In this document: positions 51,560 to 63,814 of the stretch, piece by piece
Position numbering within the stretch: position 1 is the stretch's first letter
Layout of the letters: each line of letters opens with the position of its first letter
DNA from: Actinernus sp. WN-2022
Taxonomy: Eukaryota; Cnidaria; Anthozoa; Actiniaria; Actinernidae
Length of the DNA: 64,000 nt
Direction of reading: 5' to 3'
NCBI GenBank assembly: GCA_030867875.1
Contig: JAOWCC010001589.1
Coordinates: 147,719,745 to 147,783,744 of the forward strand
Notes under the pieces: model-generated
What the model was told of the DNA's origin: nothing
The model's database searches: none
What the model saw: the letters and a program-made list of their open reading frames with translations, nothing else
Program-made: the position numbers and the translations under genes

Positions 51560-53777
51560 AATAACAAAAATGCATACTTCACATAAAATTTAGAGTTTCA
51601 TGTTTGCACTTACCTCAATTTAGGTCTCCCAACACCTAAACTTGCCCAGAACCAAGCCATTCTGTCCACAAGCACTTCACATCTTTATCCTGGTAGCATC
51701 AGAACACCAATGGATTAAGTTGGAGAAAGAATTGAAGAAAAAAATCAACATCTTCAAAAATGGTCAAATCTGTATTTTTTGGACCAGACCGGGTAGGCAA
51801 AAAATATCAGATTTCTGACAAAAACTAAAAAACCACTCAATATGCTTCAAAACGATGGCAAACAATCTGCTGATAGTTAACAGACATGATTGGATTAAGT
51901 TGGAGAAAGAAATGAAGAAAAAAATCAACATCTTCGAAAATGGTCAAATCTGTATTTTTTTGACCAGACCGGGTAGGCGAAAAATCTCAGATTTCTGACA
52001 AAAACTAAAAAACCACTCAAAATGCTTCAAAATGATGGCAAACAATCTCCTGGTAGCTTCAGAACACAAATGAAATAAGTTGGAGAAAGAATAACAAAAA
52101 TGCATACTTCACATAAAATTTAGAGTTTCGTGTTTGCACTTACCTCAATTTAGGTCTCCCAACACCTAAACTTGCCCAGAACCAAGCCATTCTGTCCACA
52201 AGCACTTCACATCTTTATCCTGGTAGCATCAGAACACCAATGGATTATGTTGGAGAAAGAAATGAAGAAAAAAATCAACATCTTCAAAAATGGTCAAATC
52301 TGTATTTTTTGGACCAGACCGGGTAGGCAAAAAATATCAGATTTCTGACAAAAACTAAAAAACCACTCAATATGCTTCAAAATGATGGCCAACAATCTGC
52401 TGATAGTTTCCAGACATGAATGGATTATGTTGGAGAAAGAATTGGAGAAAAAAATCAACATCTTCAAAAATGGTCAAATCTGTATTTTTTGGACCAGACC
52501 GGGTAGGCAAAAAATATCAGATTTCTGACAAAAACTAAAAAAACACTCAATATGCTTCAAAATCATGGCCAACAATCTGCTGATAGTTTCCAGACATGAA
52601 TGGATTATGTTGGAGAAAGAATTGGAGAAAAAATCAACATCTTCAAAAATGGTCAAATCTGTATTTTTTGGACCAGACCGGGTAGGCAAAAAATTTCAGA
52701 TTTCTGACAAAAACTAAAAAACCACTCAATATGCTTCAAAATGATGGCGAACAATCTGCTGATAGTTAACAGACATGATTGGATTAAGTTGGAGAAAGAA
52801 TTGAAGAAAAAATCAACATCTTCAAAAATGGTCAAATCTGTATTTTTTGGACCAGACCGGGTAGGCGAAAAATCTCAGATTTCTGACAAAAACTAAAAAA
52901 CCACTCAAAATGCTTCAAAATGATGGCAAACAATCTCCTGGTAGCTTCAGAACACAAATGAAATAAGTTGGAGAAAGAATAACAAAAATGCATACTTCAC
53001 ATAAAATTTAGAGTTTCATGTTTGCACTTACCTCAATTTAGGTCTCCCAACACCTAAACTTGCCCAGAACCAAGCCATTCTGTCCACAAGTACTTCACAT
53101 CTTTATCCTGGTAGCATCAGAACACCAATGGATTATGTTGGAGAAAGAAATGAAGAAAAAAATCAACATCTTCAAAAATGGTCAAATCTGTATTTTTTGG
53201 GCCAGACCGGGTAGGCAAAAAATATCAGATTTCTGACAAAAACTAAAAAACAACTCAATATGCTTCAAAATGATGGCCAACAATCTGCTGATAGTTTCCA
53301 GACATGAATGGATTATGTTGGAGAAAGAATTGGAGAAAAAAATCAACATCTTCAAAAATGGTCAAATCTGTATTTTTTGGACCAGACCGGGTAGGCAAAT
53401 AATATCAGATTTCTGACAAAAACTAAAAAACCACTCAATATGCTTCAAAATGATGGCGAACAATCTGCTGATAGTTAACAGACATGATTGGATTAAGTTG
53501 GAGAAAGAATTGAAGAAAAAATCAACATCTTCAAAAATGGTCAAACCTGTATTTTTTGGACCAGACCGGGTAGGCGAAAAATCTCAGATTTCTGACAAAA
53601 ACTAAAAAACCACTCAAAATGCTTCAAAAGGTTGGCAAACAATCTCCTGGTAGCTTGAGAACAGAAATGGAGAAAGAATTGAAGAAAAAAAATCAACATC
53701 TTCAAAAAAAACACTCAAAATGATGGCAAACAATCTCCTGGTAGCTTCAGAACACAAATGAAATAAGTTGGAGAAAG
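51560..53777 (+). repeat. 530 + 888 + 800-bp blocks, copy B
   Basis: S at 51560, 52090 and 52978 (CAAGTAC variant). It is the duplicate of 23621-25838, sharing CAAACCTG at 53546 and differing at 52695. Confidence 0.9.
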
Positions 53778-55458
53778 AATAACAAAAATGCATACTTCAC
53801 ATAAAATTTAGAGTTTCATGTTTGCACTTACCTCAATTTAGGTCTCCCAACACCTAAACTTGCCCAGAACCAAGCCATTCTGTCCACAAGCACTTCACAT
53901 CTTTATCCTGGTAGCATCAGAACACCAATGGATTAAGTTGGAGAAAGAATTGAAGAAAAAAATCAACATCTTCAAAAATGGTCAAATCTGTATTTTTTGG
54001 ACCAGACCGGGTAGGCAAAAAATATCAGATTTCTGACAAAAACTAAAAAACCACTCAATATGCTTCAAAACGATGGCAAACAATCTGCTGATAGTTAACA
54101 GACATGATTGGATTAAGTTGGAGAAAGAAATGAAGAAAAAAATCAACATCTTCGAAAATGGTCAAATCTGTATTTTTTTGACCAGACCGGGTAGGCGAAA
54201 AATCTCAGATTTCTGACAAAAACTAAAAAACCACTCAAAATGCTTCAAAATGATGGCAAACAATCTCCTGGTAGCTTCAGAACACAAATGAAATAAGTTG
54301 GAGAAAGAATAACAAAAATGCATACTTCACATAAAATTTAGAGTTTCGTGTTTGCACTTACCTCAATTTAGGTCTCCCAACACCTAAACTTGCCCAGAAC
54401 CAAGCCATTCTGTCCACAAGCACTTCACATCTTTATCCTGGTAGCATCAGAACACCAATGGATTATGTTGGAGAAAGAAATGAAGAAAAAAATCAACATC
54501 TTCAAAAATGGTCAAATCTGTATTTTTTGGACCAGACCGGGTAGGCAAAAAATATCAGATTTCTGACAAAAACTAAAAAACCACTCAATATGCTTCAAAA
54601 TGATGGCCAACAATCTGCTGATAGTTTCCAGACATGAATGGATTATGTTGGAGAAAGAATTGGAGAAAAAAATCAACATCTTCAAAAATGGTCAAATCTG
54701 TATTTTTTGGACCAGACCGGGTAGGCAAAAAATATCAGATTTCTGACAAAAACTAAAAAAACACTCAATATGCTTCAAAATCATGGCCAACAATCTGTTG
54801 ATAGTTTCCAGACATGAATGGATTATGTTGGAGAAAGAATTGGAGAAAAAATCAACATCTTCAAAAATGGTCAAATCTGTATTTTTTGGACCAGACCGGG
54901 TAGGCAAAAAATATCAGATTTCTGACAAAAACTAAAAAACCACTCAATATGCTTCAAAATGATGGCGAACAATCTGCTGATAGTTAACAGACATGATTGG
55001 ATTAAGTTGGAGAAAGAATTGAAGAAAAAATCAACATCTTCAAAAATGGTCAAATCTGTATTTTTTTGGACCAGACCGGGTAGGCAAAAAATATCAGATT
55101 TCTGACAAAAACTAAAAAACCACTCAACATGCTTCAAAAGGTTGGCAAACAATCTCCTGGTAGCTTGAGAACAGAAATGGAGAAAGAATTGAAGAAAAAA
55201 CTCAACATCTTCAAAAATGGTCAAATCTGTATTTTTTGGACCAGACCGGGTAGGCGAAAAATCTCAGATTTCTGACAAAAACTAAAAAACCACTCAAAAT
55301 GCTTCAAAAGGTTGGCAAACAATCTCCTGGTAGCTTGAGAACAGAAATGGAGAAAGAATTGAAGAAAAAAAAATCAACATCTTCAAAAAAAACACTCAAA
55401 ATGATGGCAAACAATCTCCTGGTAGCTTCAGAACACAAATGAAATAAGTTGGAGAAAG
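53778..55458 (+). repeat. 1680-bp HOR, run B2 copy 1 (1681 bp)
   Basis: Duplicate of 25839-27519, including the extra A in the last unit. S at 53778 and 54308. Confidence 0.93.
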
Positions 55459-57138
55459 AATAACAAAAATGCATACTTCACATAAAATTTAGAGTTTCAT
55501 GTTTGCACTTACCTCAATTTAGGTCTCCCAACACCTAAACTTGCCCAGAACCAAGCCATTCTGTCCACAAGCACTTCACATCTTTATCCTGGTAGCATCA
55601 GAACACCAATGGATTAAGTTGGAGAAAGAATTGAAGAAAAAAATCAACATCTTCAAAAATGGTCAAATCTGTATTTTTTGGACCAGACCGGGTAGGCAAA
55701 AAATATCAGATTTCTGACAAAAACTAAAAAACCACTCAATATGCTTCAAAACGATGGCAAACAATCTGCTGATAGTTAACAGACATGATTGGATTAAGTT
55801 GGAGAAAGAAATGAAGAAAAAAATCAACATCTTCGAAAATGGTCAAATCTGTATTTTTTTGACCAGACCGGGTAGGCGAAAAATCTCAGATTTCTGACAA
55901 AAACTAAAAAACCACTCAAAATGCTTCAAAATGATGGCAAACAATCTCCTGGTAGCTTCAGAACACAAATGAAATAAGTTGGAGAAAGAATAACAAAAAT
56001 GCATACTTCACATAAAATTTAGAGTTTCGTGTTTGCACTTACCTCAATTTAGGTCTCCCAACACCTAAACTTGCCCAGAACCAAGCCATTCTGTCCACAA
56101 GCACTTCACATCTTTATCCTGGTAGCATCAGAACACCAATGGATTATGTTGGAGAAAGAAATGAAGAAAAAAATCAACATCTTCAAAAATGGTCAAATCT
56201 GTATTTTTTGGACCAGACCGGGTAGGCAAAAAATATCAGATTTCTGACAAAAACTAAAAAACCACTCAATATGCTTCAAAATGATGGCCAACAATCTGCT
56301 GATAGTTTCCAGACATGAATGGATTATGTTGGAGAAAGAATTGGAGAAAAAAATCAACATCTTCAAAAATGGTCAAATCTGTATTTTTTGGACCAGACCG
56401 GGTAGGCAAAAAATATCAGATTTCTGACAAAAACTAAAAAAACACTCAATATGCTTCAAAGTCATGGCCAACAATCTGTTGATAGTTTCCAGACATGAAT
56501 GGATTATGTTGGAGAAAGAATTGGAGAAAAAATCAACATCTTCAAAAATGGTCAAATCTGTATTTTTTGGACCAGACCGGGTAGGCAAAAAATATCAGAT
56601 TTCTGACAAAAACTAAAAAACCACTCAATATGCTTCAAAATGATGGCGAACAATCTGCTGATAGTTAACAGACATGATTGGATTAAGTTGGAGAAAGAAT
56701 TGAAGAAAAAATCAACATCTTCAAAAATGGTCAAATCTGTATTTTTTTGGACCAGACCGGGTAGGCAAAAAATATCAGATTTCTGACAAAAACTAAAAAA
56801 CCACTCAACATGCTTCAAAAGGTTGGCAAACAATCTCCTGGTAGCTTGAGAACAGAAATGGAGAAAGAATTGAAGAAAAAACTCAACATCTTCAAAAATG
56901 GTCAAATCTGTATTTTTTGGACCAGACCGGGTAGGCGAAAAATCTCAGATTTCTGACAAAAACTAAAAAACCACTCAAAATGCTTCAAAAGGTTGGCAAA
57001 CAATCTCCTGGTAGCTTGAGAACAGAAATGGAGAAAGAATTGAAGAAAAAAAATCAACATCTTCAAAAAAAACACTCAAAATGATGGCAAACAATCTCCT
57101 GGTAGCTTCAGAACACAAATGAAATAAGTTGGAGAAAG
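55459..57138 (+). repeat. 1680-bp HOR, run B2 copy 2
   Basis: Duplicate of 27520-29199 with A to G at 56461 (AAGTCATGG). S at 55459 and 55989. Confidence 0.93.
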
Positions 57139-58820
57139 AATAACAAAAATGCATACTTCACATAAAATTTAGAGTTTCATGTTTGCACTTACCTCAATTT
57201 AGGTCTCCCAACACCTAAACTTGCCCAGAACCAAGCCATTCTGTCCACAAGCACTTCACATCTTTATCCTGGTAGCATCAGAACACCAATGGATTAAGTT
57301 GGAGAAAGAATTGAAGAAAAAAATCAACATCTTCAAAAATGGTCAAATCTGTATTTTTTGGACCAGACCGGGTAGGCAAAAAATATCAGATTTCTGACAA
57401 AAACTAAAAAACCACTCAATATGCTTCAAAACGATGGCAAACAATCTGCTGATAGTTAACAGACATGATTGGATTAAGTTGGAGAAAGAAATGAAGAAAA
57501 AAATCAACATCTTCGAAAATGGTCAAATCTGTATTTTTTTGACCAGACCGGGTAGGCGAAAAATCTCAGATTTCCGACAAAAACTAAAAAACCACTCAAA
57601 ATGCTTCAAAATGATGGCAAACAATCTCCTGGTAGCTTCAGAACACAAATGAAATAAGTTGGAGAAAGAATAACAAAAATGCATACTTCACATAAAATTT
57701 AGAGTTTCGTGTTTGCACTTACCTCAATTTAGGTCTCCCAACACCTAAACTTGCCCAGAACCAAGCCATTCTGTCCACAAGCACTTCACATCTTTATCCT
57801 GGTAGCATCAGAACACCAATGGATTATGTTGGAGAAAGAAATGAAGAAAAAAATCAACATCTTCAAAAATGGTCAAATCTGTATTTTTTGGACCAGACCG
57901 GGTAGGCAAAAAATATCAGATTTCTGACAAAAACTAAAAAACCACTCAATATGCTTCAAAATGATGGCCAACAATCTGCTGATAGTTTCCAGACATGAAT
58001 GGATTATGTTGGAGAAAGAATTGGAGAAAAAAATCAACATCTTCAAAAATGGTCAAATCTGTATTTTTTGGACCAGACCGGGTAGGCAAAAAATATCAGA
58101 TTTCTGACAAAAACTAAAAAAACACTCAATATGCTTCAAAATCATGGCCAACAATCTGCTGATAGTTTCCAGACATGAATGGATTATGTTGGAGAAAGAA
58201 TTGGAGAAAAAATCAACATCTTCAAAAATGGTCAAATCTGTATTTTTTGGACCAGACCGGGTAGGCAAAAAATATCAGATTTCTGACAAAAACTAAAAAA
58301 CCACTCAATATGCTTCAAAATGATGGCGAACAATCTGCTGATAGTTAACAGACATGATTGGATTAAGTTGGAGAAAGAATTGAAGAAAAAATCAACATCT
58401 TCAAAAATGGTCAAATCTGTATTTTTTTTGGACCAGACCGGGTAGGCAAAAAATATCAGATTTCTGACAAAAACTAAAAAACCACTCAACATGCTTCAAA
58501 AGGTTGGCAAACAATCTCCTGGTAGCTTGAGAACAGAAATGGAGAAAGAATTGAAGAAAAAACTCAACATCTTCAAAAATGGTCAAATCTGTATTTTTTG
58601 GACCAGACCGGGTAGGCGAAAAATCTCAGATTTCTGACAAAAACTAAAAAACCACTCAAAATGCTTCAAAAGGTTGGCAAACAATCTCCTGGTAGCTTGA
58701 GAACAGAAATGGAGAAAGAATTGAAGAAAAAAAATCAACATCTTCAAAAAAAAACACTCAAAATGATGGCAAACAATCTCCTGGTAGCTTCAGAACACAA
58801 ATGAAATAAGTTGGAGAAAG
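57139..58820 (+). repeat. 1680-bp HOR, run B2 copy 3 (1682 bp)
   Basis: Duplicate of 29200-30882 with the shared T8 run near 58422 and GATTTCCGAC near 57571. One A-run in the last unit is one base shorter than in copy A. Confidence 0.92.
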
Positions 58821-59868
58821 AATAACAAAAATGCATACTTCACATAAAATTTAGAGTTTCATGTTTGCACTTACCTCAATTTAGGTCTCCCAACACCTAA
58901 ACTTGCCCAGAACCAAGCCATTCTGTCCACAAGCACTTCACATCTTTATCCTGGTAGCATCAGAACACCAATGGATTAAGTTGGAGAAAGAATTGAAGAA
59001 AAAAATCAACATCTTCAAAAATGGTCAAATCTGTATTTTTTGGACCAGACCGGGTAGGCAAAAAATATCAGATTTCTGACAAAAACTAAAAAACCACTCA
59101 ATATGCTTCAAAACGATGGCAAACAATCTGCTGATAGTTAACAGACATGATTGGATTAAGTTGGAGAAAGAAATGAAGAAAAAAATCAACATCTTCAAAA
59201 ATGGTCAAATCTGTATTTTTTTCACCAGACCGGGTAGGCAAAAAATATCAGATTTCTGACAAAAACTAAAAAACCACTCAATATGCTTCAAAATGATGGC
59301 CAACAATCTGCTGATAGTTTCCAGACATGAATGGATTATGTTGGAGAAAAAAATCAACATCTTCAAAAATGGTCAAATCTGTATTTTTTTCACCAGACCG
59401 GGTAGGCAAAAAATATCAGATTTCTGACAAAAACTAAAAAACCACTCAATATGCTTCAAAATGTTGGCAAACAATCTCCTGGTAGCTTGAGAACACAAAT
59501 GGAGAAAGAATTGAAGAAAAAAATCAACATCTTCAAAAATGGTCAAATCTGTATTTTTTGGACCAGACCGGGTAGGCAAAAAATATCAGATTTCTGACAA
59601 AAACTAAAAAACCACTCAATATGCTTCAAAACGATGGCAAACAATCTGCTGATAGTTAACAGACATGATTGGATTAAGTTGGAGAAAGAAATGAAGAAAA
59701 AAATCAACATCTTCAAAAATGGTCAAATCTGTATTTTTTGGACCAGACCGGGTAGGCAAAAAATCTCAGATTTCTGACAAAAACTAAAAAACCACTCAAA
59801 ATGCTTCAAAATGATGGCAAACAATCTCCTGGTAGCTTCAGAACACAAATGAAATAAGTTGGAGAAAG
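58821..59868 (+). repeat. Right-domain block, 1048 bp
   Basis: S 58821-58990, M180 58991-59170, M180 59171-59350, a 158-bp unit 59351-59508, M180 59509-59688, M180 59689-59868. Copy B homology ends near 59196. From 59223 a TTCACCAGACC variant appears that is absent from the core. The 158-bp unit lost 12 bp at its boundary, between two TTGGAG words, and also has the M170-type tail. Confidence 0.88.
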
Positions 59869-61696
59869 AATAACAAAAATGCATACTTCACATAAAATTT
59901 AGAGTTTCATGTTTGCACTTACCTCAATTTAGGTCTCCCAACACCTAAACTTGCCCAGAACCAAGCCATTCTGCCCACAAGCACTTCACATCTTTATCCT
60001 GGTAGCATCAGAACACCAATGGATTAAGTTGGAGAAAGAAATGAAGAAATAAATCAACATCTTCAAAAATGGTCAAATCTGTATTTTTTGGACCAGACCG
60101 GGTAGGCAAAAAATCTCAGATTTCTGACAAAAACTAAAAAACCACTCAAAATGCTTCAAAATGATGGCAAACAATCTCCTGGTAGCTTCAGAACACAAAT
60201 GAAATAAGTTGGAGAAAGAATAACAAAAATGCATACTTCACATAAAATTTAGAGTTTCATGTTTGCACTTACCTCAATTTAGGTCTCCCAACACCTAAAC
60301 TTGCCCAGAACCAAGCCATTCTGTCCACAAGCACTTCACATCTTTATCCTGGTAGCATCAGAACACCAATGGATTAAGTTGGAGAAAGAAATGAAGAAAT
60401 AAATCAAAATCTTCAAAAATGGTCAAATCTGTATTTTTTGGACCAGACCGGGTAGGCAAAAAATATCAGATTTCTGACAAAAACTAAAAAACCACTCAAA
60501 ATGCTTCAAAATGATGGCAAACAATCTCCTTGTAGCTTCAGAACACAAATGAAATAAGTTGGAGAAAGAATAACAAAAATGCATACTTCACATAAAATTT
60601 AGAGTTTCATGTTTGCACTTACCTCAATTTAGGTCTCCCAACACCTAAACTTGCCCAGAACCAAGCCATTCTGTCCACAAGCACTTCACATCTTTATCCT
60701 GGTAGCATCAGAACACCAATGGATTAAGTTGGAGAAAGAAATGAAGAAAAAAATCACCATCTTCAAAAATGGTCAAATCTGTATTTTTTGGACCAGACCG
60801 GGTAGGCAAAAAATATCAGATTTCTGACAAAAACTAAAAAACCACTCAATATGCTTCAAAATGATGGCCAACAATCTGCTGATAGTTTCCAGACATGAAT
60901 GGATTATGTTGGAGAAAAAAATCAACATCTTCAAAAATGGTCAAATCTGTATTTTTTTCACCAGACCGGGTAGGCAAAAAATATCAGATTTCTGACAAAA
61001 ACTAAAAAACCACTCAATATGCTTCAAAATGTTGGCAAACAATCTCCTGGTAGCTTGAGAACACAAATGGAGAAAGAATTGAAGAAAAAAATCAACATCT
61101 TCAAAAATGGTCAAATCTGTATTTTTTGGACCAGACCGGGTAGGCAAAAAATATCAGATTTCTGACAAAAACTAAAAAACCACTCAATATGCTTCAAAAC
61201 GATGGCAAACAATCTGCTGATAGTTAACAGACATGATTGGATTAAGTTGGAGAAAGAAATGAAGAAAAAAATCAACATCTTCAAAAATGGTCAAATCTGT
61301 ATTTTTTGGACCAGACCGGGTAGGCAAAAAATATCAGATTTCTCACAAAAACTAAAAAACCACTCAACATGCTTCAAAAGGTTGGCAAACAATCTCCTGG
61401 TAGCTTGAGAACAGAAATGGAGAAAGAATTGAAGAAAAAACTCAACATCTTCAAAAATGGTCAAATCTGTATTTTTTTCACCAGACCGGGTAGGCAAAAA
61501 ATATCAGATTTCTGACAAAAACTAAAAAACCACTCAATATGCTTCAAAAGGTTGGCAAACAATCTCCTGGTAGCTTGAGAACAGAAATGGAGAAAGAATT
61601 GAAGAAAAAAATCAACATCTTCAAAAAAAACACTCAAAATGATGGCAAACAATCTCCTGGTAGCTTCAGAACACAAATGAAATAAGTTGGAGAAAG
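59869..61696 (+). repeat. Right-domain HOR, 1828 bp (350+350+1128)
   Basis: S 59869 (CTGCCCACAAG variant) + M180, S 60219 + M180, then S 60569 followed by M180, the 158-bp unit, M180, M170, M170 and M100. The two 350-bp S+M units carry GAAGAAATAAATC, a word not seen in the core. A G to C change at 61344 (TTTCTCAC) removes the usual plus-strand TGA. Confidence 0.9.
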
Positions 61697-63814
61697 AATA
61701 ACAAAAATGCATACTTCACATAAAATTTAGAGTTTCATGTTTGCACTTACCTCAATTTAGGTCTCCCAACACCTAAACTTGCCCAGAACCAAGCCATTCT
61801 GCCCACAAGCACTTCACATCTTTATCCTGGTAGCATCAGAACACCAATGGATTAAGTTGGAGAAAGAAATGAAGAAATAAATCAACATCTTCAAAAATGG
61901 TCAAATCTGTATTTTTTGGACCAGACCGGGTAGGCAAAAAATCTCAGATTTCTGACAAAAACTAAAAAACCACTCAAAATGCTTCAAAATGATGGCAAAC
62001 AATCTCCTGGTAGCTTCAGAACACAAATGAAATAAGTTGGAGAAAGAATAACAAAAATGCATACTTCACATAAAATTTAGAGTTTCATGTTTGCACTTAC
62101 CTCAATTTAGGTCTCCCAACACCTAAACTTGCCCAGAACCAAGCCATTCTGTCCACAAGCACTTCACATCTTTATCCTGGTAGCATCAGAACACCAATGG
62201 ATTAAGTTGGAGAAAGAAATGAAGAAATAAATCAAAATCTTCAAAAATGGTCAAATCTGTATTTTTTGGACCAGACCGGGTAGGCAAAAAATATCAGATT
62301 TCTGACAAAAACTAAAAAACCACTCAAAATGCTTCAAAATGATGGCAAACAATCTCCTTGTAGCTTCAGAACACAAATGAAATAAGTTGGAGAAAGAATA
62401 ACAAAAATGCATACTTCACATAAAATTTAGAGTTTCATGTTTGCACTTACCTCAATTTAGGTCTCCCAACACCTAAACTTGCCCAGAACCAAGCCATTCT
62501 GTCCACAAGCACTTCACATCTTTATCCTGGTAGCATCAGAACACCAATGGATTAAGTTGGAGAAAGAAATGAAGAAAAAAATCAACATCTTCAAAAATGG
62601 TCAAATCTGTATTTTTTGGACCAGACCGGGTAGGCAAAAAATATCAGATTTCTGACAAAAACTAAAAAACCACTCAATATGCTTCAAAATGATGGCCAAC
62701 AATCTGCTGATAGTTTCCAGACATGAATGGATTATGTTGGAGAAAGAATTGGAGAAAAAAATCAACATCTTCAAAAATGGTCAAATCTGTATTTTTTGGA
62801 CCAGACCGGGTAGGCAAAAAATATCAGATTTCTGACAAAAACTAAAAAACCACTCAATATGCTTCAAAAGGTTGGCAAACAATCTCCTAGTAGCTTGAGA
62901 ACAGAAATGGAGAAAGAATTGAAGAAAAAAATCAACATCTTCAAAAATGGTCAAATCTGTATTTTTTGGACCAGACCGGGTAGGCAAAAAATATCAGATT
63001 TCTGACAAAAACTAAAAAACCACTCAATATGCTTCAAAACGATGGCAAACAATCTGCTGATAGTTAACAGACATGATTGGATTAAGTTGGAGAAAGAAAT
63101 GAAGAAAAAAATCAACATCTTCGAAAATGGTCAAATCTGTATTTTTTTGACCAGACCGGGTAGGCAAAAAACGTCAAATTTCTGACAAAAACTAAAAAAA
63201 ACTCAATATGCTTCAAAATGATGGCAAACAATCTGCTGATAGTTAACAGACATGATTGGATTAAGTTGGAGAAAGAAATGAAGAAAAAAATCAACATCTT
63301 CAAAAATGGTCAAATCTGTATTTTTTTGACCAGACCGGGTAGGCAAAAAATATCAGATTTCTGACAAAAACTAAAAAACAACTCAATATGCTTCAAAAGG
63401 ATGGCCAACAATCTGCTGATAGTTTCCAGACATGAATGGATTATGTTGGAGAAAGAATTGGAGAAAAAAAATCAACATCTTCAAAAATGGTCAAATCTGT
63501 ATTTTTTGGACCAGACCGGGTAGGCAAAAATATCAGATTTCTGACAAAAACTAAAAAAACACTCAATATGCTTCAAAATGATGGCAAACAATCTGCTGAT
63601 AGTTAACAGACATGATTGGATTAAGTTGGAGAAAGAAATGAAGAAAAAATCAACATCTTCAAAAATGGTCAAATCTGTATTTTTTGGACCAGACCGGGTA
63701 GGCAAAAAATCTCAGATTTCTGACAAAAACTAAAAAACCACTCAAAATGCTTCAAAATGATGGCAAACAATCTCCTGGTAGCTTCAGAACACAAATGAAA
63801 TAAGTTGGAGAAAG
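61697..63814 (+). repeat. Right-domain HOR, 2118 bp (350+350+1418)
   Basis: Second copy of the right-domain HOR: S 61697 (CTGCCCACAAG), S 62047, S 62397, with the same GAAGAAATAAATC words and CTTGTAGC tail before the third block. The third block differs from 60569-61696: M180, M170, M180 and then four more units with several private changes (AAAACGTCAAATT near 63169, an A-run loss near 63197, AAAAGGATGG near 63397). Confidence 0.88.

Larger units (their letters stand above)
34948..59196 (+). repeat. Large duplicated segment, copy B (~24.2 kb)
   Basis: Direct duplicate of copy A, about 3 kb longer. The extra length is all within 43601-50409 (6809 bp against 3799 bp in A). Base differences from A that I noticed are few: 39026 (T to G), 43448 plus an adjacent lost A, 50284 (C to T), a lost A near 50966, 52695 (A to T) and 56461 (A to G); in A, 22822 is A where B has T. 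Such near identity indicates a very recent duplication or an assembly duplication. Confidence 0.9.
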
